Of a stretch of DNA of 64,000 bases, positions 1 to 8,779 are shown piece after piece. A program made the position numbers and the translations under genes. Source of the stretch: CAVOGJ01 sp963695405 (GTDB lineage: Bacteria; Planctomycetota; Planctomycetia; Pirellulales; Pirellulaceae); contig CAVOGJ010000017.1 of NCBI GenBank assembly GCA_963695405.1, forward strand, positions 62,001 to 126,000. Direction: 5' to 3'. Position 1 is the stretch's first letter; every line of letters starts with the position of its first letter. A model generated the notes under the pieces. That model ran no database searches and had not been told where the DNA came from. It saw nothing but the letters and a program-made list of their open reading frames with translations.

Positions 1-16
1 CCGTGTCAGGCAACAA

Positions 17-1399
17 TCAAATGCGACCCGTGGCTGCCAACCACTGATAAATCCAGGGATGGGTCCACGGATTCATAAGCGGATAAACGGCAGAAAAAAC
101 CGAAACCCCCAGCAGCCCCAGTGACACAACTCGTCCCACCAGCGAACGTCCCATATGGTCCGCGGCGGGGAGTAAAGCGACCAGCCATAAGGGCACGAGC
201 CACAATAGCCACCTCAGACCGCAGGTGACGCCACCGTAGTTGCGTTCAATCGGCGGCCGTAAAAAGACGTAGAAGACGAGGCACACGATCGTCAACCCGA
301 CGATTGCCAACAGAATGGCGTATTGCTTGCGTCGCCACCACAAGAAGACGCCCCAGATGCCGAGCAGCCAGACGGGCGTCAAAGATAACAGGCCATGGTG
401 ACCGCACAGGCAATGAAATGCGTAGCGGGCCATCGACGGCTCGCCAATGTCGACTCCTTTTCGCTGCCCGTCCAGCCAGTAGCTGCCCGGATAGTTGTAC
501 CAGTTGTTCCCCGTCCAATCCTCTCCGGGAACACGAAACGTGTAGGGAGGGCGCCAGGTGTCATGAGCCCACTCATTAATACCGAAATAAACCGCCGCTA
601 CGAGCAGGATCGGGGGCAAGGCGAACAAGGCGAACAACCGTGGAGAACGTATCATCAACGCGCCGCAGACTCCGCATAGAAAGGCGAGGGCCGGCATTTC
701 ACAGGCGGCCGATACCGCGGCCGCCAGACCCGCGGCAAGAAAGTAGTACCAGCGAGACTGCCCGTCGTACCAAATCCGGAGTACGGCGTAGAAAGCCACC
801 AGGGTGGCGACTGCCCCTGGAAGATGGTTGTTGATCGTCGTGCCGAAAGGGGTTAGCAATGTCCCCCACATAGCCGTCGCAATCAGAAACAGGCGACCAA
901 AGGAAGTCTCTCCCCAGCGTGCCGAGAGTAAAACAATGAACCAGCCCCACAGCAGGATCAAGGGGGCATTATTAAGCCAAATGACCACACGCCCCACGAG
1001 AAAAGGACGATCGGCCAAGCGAGCTCGCACCATCCGTTCCACGATCCATGTCTGTCCGGCCAAGACCACCGACATCCATGGCGGCTTGCTCGAATAATAG
1101 TGCTGCAAACCATCGCGGCCGTAGTGCGAGACCTTGTCGATCGTATTCCAGCCGGGCCGGATCATGATGTGGTCGATAGCAAAGGTGCGCTCCTCCAACA
1201 GCGCGGCGGCAGCCGCCCAGCGACTGCGATCATTGGCACTCAAGAAGGGCGTGTGACCGTCGCGCGAAGTCACCAGTGCCACGCGGACGGTCAAATAGAT
1301 CAAAGCGGACGCCAGCAAGACCAGCGCAGCGCCGGAAACGTCAGGCGACTTGTTCGCAGGCCCGGGCCCCGCTGCGGTTTGGGCAGCCGCCGTAATCAT
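17..1399 (-). CDS. GT-C type membrane glycosyltransferase (PMT/ArnT-like)
   Basis: A 460-residue polytopic membrane protein, about ten hydrophobic segments, with no cleavable signal peptide. After the first membrane segment (residues 24-45) there is a loop with NDRSRW and an acidic stretch ending in FAIDH. This resembles the 'D-x-SRW ... GTFxID' first periplasmic loop of PMT/ArnT-like GT-C transferases, which move a sugar from a polyprenyl-phosphate donor. The start ATG overlaps the stop of the upstream GT2 gene in an ATGA, so the two are probably translationally coupled: the GT2 could make the lipid-linked sugar this enzyme uses. Acceptor and sugar cannot be told from sequence. The family assignment is by motif and topology only. 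Confidence 0.7.
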   Translation of the reverse strand: MITAAAQTAAGPGPANKSPDVSGAALVLLASALIYLTVRVALVTSRDGHTPFLSANDRSRWAAAAALLEERTFAIDHIMIRPGWNTIDKVSHYGRDGLQHYYSSKPPWMSVVLAGQTWIVERMVRARLADRPFLVGRVVIWLNNAPLILLWGWFIVLLSARWGETSFGRLFLIATAMWGTLLTPFGTTINNHLPGAVATLVAFYAVLRIWYDGQSRWYYFLAAGLAAAVSAACEMPALAFLCGVCGALMIRSPRLFALFALPPILLVAAVYFGINEWAHDTWRPPYTFRVPGEDWTGNNWYNYPGSYWLDGQRKGVDIGEPSMARYAFHCLCGHHGLLSLTPVWLLGIWGVFLWWRRKQYAILLAIVGLTIVCLVFYVFLRPPIERNYGGVTCGLRWLLWLVPLWLVALLPAADHMGRSLVGRVVSLGLLGVSVFSAVYPLMNPWTHPWIYQWLAATGRI

Positions 1400-2419
1400 G
1401 ACTCTCGCCGCTCGCCGTGCCGTTCGGCTGCCTCGTGCAGCGGCGGCGGAGTGTCGCCACCACGTGTTTCCTCAGCGATGGAGTACGGCGGCGGCTCCGA
1501 CTGGCTACCCGCCGTAATTAATTCGGCCAGGAACCCCACTGCCATGAATTGCGAGCCTAGCAGCATGGCGGCCAGCGAGTAAAAAAAGATCGCCCGTTCG
1601 TGCAAGTGAACATCGGGCCATGCGTCCACCATTCGCGAAGCGAACCACGCGAATGTCAACAGTAGCAGACCCAGACTGCCCACACCGAACCCTAGCAGGC
1701 CGATCATGCCCAACAGGTGCTGGGGCCGCTGGCCAAACCCGGTCAAAAACTTGACGGTCAACAAGTCCAAGAATCCCTTGGGGATCCGAGCGATCCCATA
1801 CTTAGAATGGCCAAATTTGCGGGGCCGGTGGTCCACCTCGATCTCCCCGATGCGGTAGCCCTTGGCAGCCGCCAATACGGGGACAAAACGATGCAGCTCG
1901 CCATACAACCGCACTTCCTGCAACACACCGGCCCGGTAGCACTTGAACCCGCAGTTATGGTCATGCAAGTGGACACGGGTCATCCAACTGACGAGCCGAT
2001 TAAAGACCCGTGAGGGGATCGTCTTGTGCCATGGATCGTGCCGAATTTTCTTCCATCCGCTGACAACGTCAAAGCCTTCGGTCAACTTGTCCAGAAAGCG
2101 AGGCAACTCGCAAGGGTTGTCCTGCAGATCTCCATCCAACGTAAAAACAATGTCACCGCGAGCACATTCCATTCCGGCGCAAAGCAGCCGACTTGCCAAA
2201 GTTCTTTCGAAAGCGGACGCCGCGCAGGCAATCATCCATCGCCGCGAGCTGCTTGATGACTTCCCACGATCGGTCCGTCGACCCATCATCGACGATGATC
2301 AACTCCAGTTCATATTGGTGTTCTGTCGCTACCTGTCGCAATTCGCTGTGCAGCGAGGCAAGACTCTCCGCTTCGTTGAATACAGGGATGACAATCGAAA
2401 GCATTTTATTCCGGATCAA
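1396..2419 (-). CDS. Family 2 glycosyltransferase, GtrB/DPM1-like, split by a frameshift
   Basis: The N-terminal part (2419 down to about 2180) has the GT2 opening MLSIVIPVFNEAESL and the nucleotide-binding VDDGSTDRSW. The rest continues in another frame from about 2180 with GDIVFTLDGDLQDNP (the DxD-like metal site) and ends in two membrane segments. This is the layout of polyprenyl-phosphate glycosyltransferases such as GtrB, which build a lipid-linked sugar on the cytoplasmic face. The frames meet around the conserved 'NFGKSAAL...AGMECARGD' stretch, so one product of about 340 residues is expected. The gene lies in a minus-strand run with the flippase-like gene upstream and the GT-C gene downstream. 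An alternative start is the internal Met at 2404. The break may be an assembly indel or a real mutation. Confidence 0.8.
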
Positions 2420-2488
2420 GCATTCCCCAGTACCGAAGCAAGACGGGAACCAGGCGGCGGCTGATAGGGATCGGTAACCGCATAAGCG

Positions 2489-3475
2489 TCATGCTGTGAA
2501 TTCTCGGCCCGAAACGGTCTGGGTGACAGGTGGCGGTATTAAATAGAGGATAATCGAAAGAAAGAGCTCCGTCAGCAACCACACGCAGCGGAGGACGACG
2601 GCAGCGATCAGTGCCGACGCGGCACCGTAAATGGGAACCATCAGTTGATCGAGCACCCACTCGCGAACGCCGAGCCCGCCAGGGATCATTGACAAAAATC
2701 CGGCCACCACGGCGAGGGCCGTGGAAGCCACCAGTCGGCCGAAGAGAGAAAAGGAGAGGGGGACATGAGGTATTCCGGGTAACGCACGAGTCGTCGCCCA
2801 CAGGCTCAGCCCGAAGAGACACCACGACAGCACATTCCAGCCCCAACCCTGTGCGACCAGCCCCCAGGTAATGTCGGCGGCGGCGTGCTGGAGGTCCGTC
2901 GACGATTCCGCGCGACGCGACAGCAGCCGCTTGACAATCTGTCGCAGCACGGGCGGCAACGTCGCGAAAACCGTGGCGAACATCAGCCCGACGGCAAGCC
3001 ACTGCAGCAAATGCTGGTCGCGAAACCCGACGAGCAAGATGATGGCGGCCAGACCGGCCCCACTCGCCATCATGGTCAACGTTTCAGCGAACACACTAAT
3101 GGTGGCCGCCGCTCCATCGACTCTCTGACTGCGAATCAGTCCGCTTCGCAGCAGAATCACCATGAATTTTCCCGGTACATACTTTCCCAAATGGCCGATG
3201 ACGTGCGCTCGAATCGATTCATACAGACCCGGTTGCTGTCCCATCGCCACGAGCAGCCGATTCCAAAAAATGGCCATGGGAAGCAGTCCGACCAGGTAAA
3301 ACCCTCCCGCCAGGGCGAGCCAGCCGAGACGTATATCCACGATCTGAAACGACTGACGCGTCAACTCGGCCCGCGCGTTCATCACCGAACGGGAGATACC
3401 CCAAGTGACCAGGGCCAGGACCGCCAGTTTGAGCAACAGCACAATCAGCGTCCGACGTTGATTCGATGGGAGCAC
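2489..3475 (-). CDS. Flippase-like integral membrane protein (LPG synthase TM domain / UPF0104)
   Basis: A 328-residue membrane protein with about eight hydrophobic segments. The recognisable signature is the 'GHLGKYVPGKFMVILLRSGLI' region (residues about 93-113) and the late 'SMIPGGLGVREWVL' segment, both typical of the lysylphosphatidylglycerol-synthetase transmembrane family (PF03706, YbhN/AglD-like). Members move or modify lipid-linked molecules. Bacterial stand-alone copies are usually called flippase-like because they sit beside glycosyltransferases. Here it lies 22 bp after the PhyH gene and 69 bp before the GT2 gene, on the same strand, which fits a role in handling a lipid-linked sugar. 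Substrate unknown. Confidence 0.75.
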   Translation of the reverse strand: MLPSNQRRTLIVLLLKLAVLALVTWGISRSVMNARAELTRQSFQIVDIRLGWLALAGGFYLVGLLPMAIFWNRLLVAMGQQPGLYESIRAHVIGHLGKYVPGKFMVILLRSGLIRSQRVDGAAATISVFAETLTMMASGAGLAAIILLVGFRDQHLLQWLAVGLMFATVFATLPPVLRQIVKRLLSRRAESSTDLQHAAADITWGLVAQGWGWNVLSWCLFGLSLWATTRALPGIPHVPLSFSLFGRLVASTALAVVAGFLSMIPGGLGVREWVLDQLMVPIYGAASALIAAVVLRCVWLLTELFLSIILYLIPPPVTQTVSGREFTA

Positions 3476-3497
3476 GAGGACTTGTGCGATTCGATCG

Positions 3498-4391
3498 CTA
3501 CACTCCGGTCACGTTCGGATCGTAGACGAGCGGAAAGAACTGCCCGTCAATCGCTTGTCCAGTAGGAATCGGGGGGACACCGGCCAGCAGCGGTTCGTCC
3601 GAGCCACTTTTTACGCCGTCGCGAAAGGCGTTCAGTACGGTCGCACGACGCGGCCGGTCGGAACGATTCTCGCCAGACCCGTGAACGAGTAACGGATGGT
3701 GAAACGCAGCCTCACCCGCCCGCAGCTCAATACACACGGGATGTTCAAACGCCGACCATTGCTCATCGTTGAGTACGGAGCGAATTGCCTTCATATCGCC
3801 GGCCAGGCCAGTGATTGGCAACAGCGGCCAACGATGGCTGCCGGGAATGTACTGCAGGCAGCCATTGGCTTCGGTGGCGTCATCCAAGCCAATCCAACAC
3901 GTCAGATGCGTCATCGGTTGGGTGCGGGTCCAGTACGAATAGTCCTGGTGCCAAGCCACGACTCCGCCGTCATGCGCGGGCTTGCAAAACAGCTGGTCAT
4001 GCCAGAAGCGGACGGCACCTCGGAGTAATTGGCTGGCGGGAACCGTCCAGGCAGGATTCCAGAGCAGGTCATGAAACGTGCGGGTGATCCGCCACGCCCC
4101 GAGCGCGTGGAACAGCACTCGAGACGGATCGGCCGATTCATTCGAATGAAATTCGTGGAATAGCCCATGCCCCGGGTGGTCGGGTTGTACCAATTGTTCG
4201 AGCTCGCCGCGTAGCAGTTCGATCTGATTATCATTCAGCACGCGAATGCCCGCGACATATCCCGTATCCTCGAAGAATTCGAGTTGTTCCTCCTCCAAGC
4301 GATACGTTTCCCATTCTCGCCGCCCACGCGGTTTCGCGAAACTATCCGAGAGGGGCCCATGCTGCAGCGATAGGTCAACGTAACTCGTCAT
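3498..4391 (-). CDS. Phytanoyl-CoA dioxygenase family protein (PhyH)
   Basis: A 297-residue soluble protein of the Fe(II)/2-oxoglutarate-dependent PhyH family. The facial triad can be seen: the HxD pair in VAWHQDYSYW (residues about 148-157) and the distal His in HHPLLVHGSGEN (about 233-244), followed by the 2-oxoglutarate-binding Arg in RRATVLNAF. The conserved 'GCLQYIPGSHRW' strand-loop is also present. Such enzymes hydroxylate small molecules, but bacterial members have many substrates and none can be predicted here. It is the first gene of a minus-strand run followed by the flippase-like and glycosyltransferase genes, so it might hydroxylate a lipid or sugar in the same pathway. That link is inference from position. 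Confidence 0.85.
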   Translation of the reverse strand: MTSYVDLSLQHGPLSDSFAKPRGRREWETYRLEEEQLEFFEDTGYVAGIRVLNDNQIELLRGELEQLVQPDHPGHGLFHEFHSNESADPSRVLFHALGAWRITRTFHDLLWNPAWTVPASQLLRGAVRFWHDQLFCKPAHDGGVVAWHQDYSYWTRTQPMTHLTCWIGLDDATEANGCLQYIPGSHRWPLLPITGLAGDMKAIRSVLNDEQWSAFEHPVCIELRAGEAAFHHPLLVHGSGENRSDRPRRATVLNAFRDGVKSGSDEPLLAGVPPIPTGQAIDGQFFPLVYDPNVTGV

Positions 4392-4631
4392 GGCCGATAC
4401 CCGCGCAAAGATGGAATTCAGGGGTTCCCGGCCGCATAGTATACCAACCTGGCTCGTCCCGGAAGCGGAACCAACCCGAACAACATGTTGCCGAGGCGAG
4501 GGGCTTCAGGCTAACGTAACGGGCAGACCACTTCGGCGGCTGGCGATTACGGCAGCGACCGTTCCGTCAGGCGCGTTCGTCGGTTCGTCAACACGTTCAC
4601 GGGTACGGGTGAGAACTACCAGGGGGATCGT

Positions 4632-6146
4632 ATGACAAATGAACCAGCATCAACTGCCGATGGGCAGAACGGCGATCGCATCCTTCGCACCACACGACTT
4701 GTTTCATTTATTGTGCTCCTCGTCATCATCGGAGCATTTGGTGTTCTGTCGCTGCAGGTGATGCGGAGTTTCATGTTGCCACTTTTTATGGCTGCTCTCC
4801 TGGTGGTGATTTTCGAACCAGTCCATCAGTGGATACTCCAACGTTGTCGAGAGCGCAAGGCCTTGGCGGCCGGCCTGACCACCGCCGTCATCCTGCTCGT
4901 CGTTCTCGCGCCGATCGGTTGGGCCATTTCGGTAGGAGTCGAAGAAGCCATTCATTTAGCAGCAGAGACAAATCCCCAGAAGATCACGAATCGTTTCGAT
5001 GTGTTTCGAAAATCCCTGGGGCTCGAAATGCCGTTTCGAAGTGAGCTGGAAGCGATCGATTCGAAATTATTAGCGCTGCAAGTATCCGAAAACGCAGATC
5101 GCGCAGCCAATGAAATTCCCGCGCGAGGCGAAGATGTGCTTGAGCTGCAACGCGAAGTTGAGTCGCTGGCGAATCAATTGGAATTGTCCGCCGAGGGCGA
5201 GACATCTTCCAGTGCACGGCTGCTGGCAAGTCACGTGATCGAGGCACAGCCCCATCTCGAATCGCTCAACCGTCGGGTTCAAGTGATGCTGGAGCTCGTG
5301 CGGTCGATTGACAAGGAAGCCGACCCGGTGCAGGTCCGCCGCTATGACGAACTCGCCCGCGAGATGGGCGACTCGTATCGATCTCTCCGCCTATCGCTGT
5401 TGGGCGGTGTCGTGCGGGCACCCGCCATTGAATTGGCTAATCCAAGTGCCGAGCGCGTCCGGGGCTGGAAATCGCGGATTACCGATACGCTCAGGGGATG
5501 GATGTTGCGGCTGTCGGGCCAGACAACCTCCTTGATGGGTAACATGCTCATGCAATTGTTCGTCCTCGTGTTCGCACTCTTCTACTTCCTGCTCGATGGT
5601 GAGCAGATGGTCAATTCCGCGATCGAATTGTCTCCCATCGAGGATCGCTACGAGCGAGAAATGATCGCCGAATTCGCCAAGCTCAGCCGAGCGGTGGTGC
5701 TCGCGACGTTGCTCTCCGCGATTGCTCAAGGCGCGTTGGCGGGCATCGGCTATTTTGCCGTCTGGCAGTTTCAATCCCTCTTTGTGCTCATCATCCTGAC
5801 CGCTCTCTTGGCGATGGTCCCCTTTGTCGGTGCCGCGGCCGTGTGGGTCCCCGTCTGTCTATATGTCGCTTTTGTCGAAGAGAGATATCTGGCGGCATTA
5901 CTGTTGGCTGTCTGGGGAGCCGCGGTCGTTTCCATGGCCGACAATATCATCAAGCCATGGGTTCTCAAGGGACAATCCAACCTGCACCCTCTCTTCGCGC
6001 TCCTCAGCGTACTCGGTGGTGTCAAAGCGCTCGGTCCCATCGGAGTCTTAATCGGTCCGATGCTTTTGGCGTTTCTGCAATCGCTGTTGCTCATCCTGCA
6101 CCGCGTGCTGAAAAGGATGGATGAGGAGAAAGTCCCCGACGCCTGA
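4632..6146 (+). CDS. AI-2E family transporter (PF01594) with a coiled-coil insertion
   Basis: A 504-residue membrane protein of the AI-2E/YdgG permease family. Two N-terminal hydrophobic segments (residues about 20-60) and one at about 80-105 precede a hydrophilic, Glu/Arg-rich stretch of roughly 165 residues (about 115-280) that looks helical and coiled-coil-like. The C-terminal half carries the family core, with the 'ALFYFLLDGEQ' segment and the long late motif ending 'MVPFVGAAAVWVP...NIIKPWVLKGQ'. Most family members are about 350 residues, so the insertion explains the extra length. Members have been linked to autoinducer-2 export and to Na+/H+ antiport; the substrate here is unknown. The gene is divergent from PhyH and overlaps the longest possible ORF of the next gene. 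Confidence 0.85.
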   Translation: MTNEPASTADGQNGDRILRTTRLVSFIVLLVIIGAFGVLSLQVMRSFMLPLFMAALLVVIFEPVHQWILQRCRERKALAAGLTTAVILLVVLAPIGWAISVGVEEAIHLAAETNPQKITNRFDVFRKSLGLEMPFRSELEAIDSKLLALQVSENADRAANEIPARGEDVLELQREVESLANQLELSAEGETSSSARLLASHVIEAQPHLESLNRRVQVMLELVRSIDKEADPVQVRRYDELAREMGDSYRSLRLSLLGGVVRAPAIELANPSAERVRGWKSRITDTLRGWMLRLSGQTTSLMGNMLMQLFVLVFALFYFLLDGEQMVNSAIELSPIEDRYEREMIAEFAKLSRAVVLATLLSAIAQGALAGIGYFAVWQFQSLFVLIILTALLAMVPFVGAAAVWVPVCLYVAFVEERYLAALLLAVWGAAVVSMADNIIKPWVLKGQSNLHPLFALLSVLGGVKALGPIGVLIGPMLLAFLQSLLLILHRVLKRMDEEKVPDA

Positions 6147-6189
6147 GTGCGACCGGCGATCGGTTGCCAATGACAAGGCCCCCTGCCCG

Positions 6190-6657
6190 ATGCAAGATGT
6201 GCGCGTACGAAGACTGGTTTCCGGAGGCCAGACGGGCGTTGACCAGGCCGCCCTTGATGCGGCTCTCTGGCTGGGACTGGAGCACGGTGGTTGGTGCCCG
6301 AAAGGTCGACGCTGCGAGGATGGCATCATTCCCGCACGCTACCAACTGCAGGAGAGCCACTCGTCGAACTACGCCGTACGCACGGAACAAAACGTCGCCG
6401 ATGCCGACGGCACCCTGATCCTCTACGAAGGACAACTGAGTGGCGGAACGGCCTACACGCAGCGTATGGCGATCAAGTACGGCAAGCCACACCTGCTCGT
6501 CGATTTGACGTCCCACGTCGGAACGGAAGACGTCCAAGCCTGGCTGGGGCAAGAAGGCTTGGAGATCCTCAATGTCGCAGGTCCCCGCGAGAGTACCAGC
6601 CGCGGCATTGCGGAACGCGCCCGAGCCTTTCTGGTGGCCGTGCTGGCCGACCGCTGA
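6190..6657 (+). CDS. Putative molybdenum carrier family protein (Rossmann-like)
   Basis: About 155 residues from the ATG at 6190. An in-frame ATG at 6121 would add 23 residues and overlap the permease gene, and those residues do not look conserved. The sequence opens with a beta strand and the loop SGGQTGVDQAALDAAL, then WCPKGRRCEDG and a later TxxNVxDADGT-like strand. This matches the family annotated as 'putative molybdenum carrier' (PF12694), which resembles the nucleotide-binding Rossmann fold of lysine-decarboxylase-like/YpsA proteins. Biochemical role is poorly established, so the name should be read as a family label. Possible co-transcription with the permease. Confidence 0.8.
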   Translation: MQDVRVRRLVSGGQTGVDQAALDAALWLGLEHGGWCPKGRRCEDGIIPARYQLQESHSSNYAVRTEQNVADADGTLILYEGQLSGGTAYTQRMAIKYGKPHLLVDLTSHVGTEDVQAWLGQEGLEILNVAGPRESTSRGIAERARAFLVAVLADR

Positions 6658-6705
6658 GCTACCCCTGATCGGCTGCCGACCTCGGCCAGGACACTCTGAC
6701 TGAAT

Positions 6706-7798
6706 CTAGAAACGATAGGTACTGTTGTCCTTACTGAAGTCCTCGTCGGTGAGTCCGACATTCAGCTTCACATTCTGATAGGTGTATTCCTCCACCACTT
6801 CCGGGCTGCCTCCCGGCTGGGATGGCCAGTCGTAGGCGGCATAACGCACCGGAATCTTCAATTGCTCATCCATGAACACCTGAGCCAGGTAAATGTTGTT
6901 GGGACCCAGCGGACCTGGCTTCGGATTCTTGCGCACCACCTCCAGGTAGGTACATGTGCTACCGTTGACTTTGGCACCGCGAAGATACTTGACTTGGCAC
7001 TCATCAACCGACTCGTTCTCAATAGCGCTCTCGATCAGTCGTTCGGTCAACCGCTTGAAACCGACTTCCGTGATCGGGTAACGATTCTCCTTCATGGCAA
7101 GTCCGCAGGTCGGAGTGAGCCACACCGAGGGGAGAAAGCGACCTTTGGTGCCGCCTTCCTTGGCCAGCATCTTGCCGTTGTTGTGGCCCTGGATATACAA
7201 AATCTCGCGGTTCTTGACTTCCGGCGGCGCCAGGAACTTCATGTAAACGCTGAAGGGGATTTGCTTCCCGTTTTCCACGCGTGCGTTGCGAACCTTCAAG
7301 CGAATCCGTTCTACAGGAAGCAACTCGCCGTCAATCCGTTCACGTTTGACGAAGTGACAGACGTAGTCCTTCACACTGGTGTCGATGTGATTCAGTACCA
7401 TTTGTGCATCAGTGACCGCCTGGCCAAGGATTTCGCCGGGTGTCGGCTGAGGCGGCTTGATGGGCGGCATTTCACGCGAGGCGACGCTGATTTCCGCAGC
7501 CGGAGCGGCGGAAGTCGCGGTCGAGTTGACCGTGGCTCGAGGTTCGGCAGCAGCCATTTCCGCCGTAGCCTCCGCCGCCACATCTTCTCCGACGGTCGTC
7601 GCGACCTGGCGAAGTGGCGAAGCCTGTGCACCGGCGACGGCAAATCGAGTCTGACCGCTGAGCAGCCGGGCCGCTCTTTTCGATACGATAGATCGGGTTG
7701 GTGAGGGATTCGCGTCCCGTTGTCTGGGCGAATAACGGTGCGGTAAAGACAACAACCGCCAGGGCCGTGCATACTTGGTCGCGAGTCCAACATATCAT
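6706..7798 (-). CDS. Secreted DUF1571 domain protein, N-terminus frameshifted
   Basis: The region below about 7680 reads as an Ala-rich linker followed by a DUF1571 domain (PF07608) of about 230 residues, with DYVCHFVKRERI, FLPSVWLTPTCGL and a C-terminal EEYTYQNVKLN. The longest ORF in that frame starts at 7755 and has no signal peptide. In the neighbouring frame an ATG at 7798, with AAAGGAA about ten bases upstream, encodes a clear signal peptide (ICWTRDQVCTALAVVVFTA, cleaved near PLFAQ). The two frames probably belong to one gene of about 360 residues joined near 7650-7690. DUF1571 proteins are exported and common in Planctomycetota; their function is not known. Confidence 0.75.
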
Positions 7799-8106
7799 GA
7801 TCGATATTCCTTTCGCACGGTGCGTCTGCCCCGTACCGTGACGTCCTTGCCTGAGTGATAATACGCACTTGGTGAAAATCGCGGCAAGATGAACTCCCCT
7901 GCCACAATCCTTGTTCGTTTCCAAGATGCGGAGAATTCGCCCGTTTCGTGCGTCCCCTCTGTAGTATCGCCCAATCACCTTGCGAAAATTACCCGCACCC
8001 CACCAAACGTGTCAAAGTTGCCTAGTAAGGCAAACACCTACGGCCGGAAATGTCGACGTAATCCTCTCCTGTAATCCTAATACCAAATCTCACACCGGCC
8101 AAAAAA
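7799..8106. other. Divergent intergenic region
   Basis: 308 bp between the divergent DUF1571 and MBL genes. It must hold both promoters, but I could not identify a convincing -35/-10 pair, operator or RNA structure. The only marked element is the AAAGGAA ribosome-binding site of the DUF1571 gene close to 7808. Confidence 0.5.
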
Positions 8107-8748
8107 ATGCTTGCCTGGACTTGCGTCGTTTCGCTCCCATTCGAAGAAAACACCTATATTGCCCACCTAAAAGGGCACTCGGAGTGCCTTGTATTTGACC
8201 CCGGCTTCGAGCCAGAAAAGATTCGGCAGGCACTACAATCCGCGGAATTGGAGCCGGTGGCCATCGTCAACACACACGGCCACAGCGACCATATTGCGGG
8301 CAATGCTGCCATGAAAGCTAGTTGGCCGGCCGCCCCGCTAGTGATCGGTGAAGGGGATGCGGCCAAGCTGACCGACCCTCAGTTGAACCTTTCAGCGATG
8401 TATGGGTGGCCGTTGGTAAGCCCCGCTGCAGACGCGACAGTCAAGGCAGGAGACATTTACACGGCAGCACAGCTTGAATTCGAGGTGCGGGCATGTCCCG
8501 GCCATTCGCCAGGCCATGTCGTCTTCCTGTGCCGGCAGCACACTCCCTGGGTGGTGATCGGCGGAGACGTCTTGTTCCGCGGGAGCATCGGCCGGACTGA
8601 CTTTCCGGACGGCGATCACGAGGCCTTGCTGACGGCCATTCGCGAGCAATTGTTCACCCTACCCGACGACACGATCGTGCTGCCGGGACACGGACCACCC
8701 ACCACCGTGGGCGAGGAACGACGGCTGAATCCCTATCTGCAAGATTGA
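8107..8748 (+). CDS. MBL-fold metallohydrolase, glyoxalase II-like
   Basis: A 213-residue metallo-beta-lactamase-fold protein. The metal-binding motif THGHSDH lies at residues about 56-62. It is followed by CPGHSPGHVVFLC with the third metal His, GGDVLFRGSIGRTDFP with the bridging Asp, and the terminal LPGHGPPTTVGEE with the last His. This set and length match the short glyoxalase II-like hydrolases (YcbL type) that cleave thioesters or related bonds; the exact substrate is not defined. There is no signal peptide, so it is cytoplasmic. No strong Shine-Dalgarno sequence precedes the ATG, but the protein fits the family from its first residues. Confidence 0.88.
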   Translation: MLAWTCVVSLPFEENTYIAHLKGHSECLVFDPGFEPEKIRQALQSAELEPVAIVNTHGHSDHIAGNAAMKASWPAAPLVIGEGDAAKLTDPQLNLSAMYGWPLVSPAADATVKAGDIYTAAQLEFEVRACPGHSPGHVVFLCRQHTPWVVIGGDVLFRGSIGRTDFPDGDHEALLTAIREQLFTLPDDTIVLPGHGPPTTVGEERRLNPYLQD

Positions 8749-8779
8749 CCACGCATCGCGGCGACGCCTGCCAACCGCG

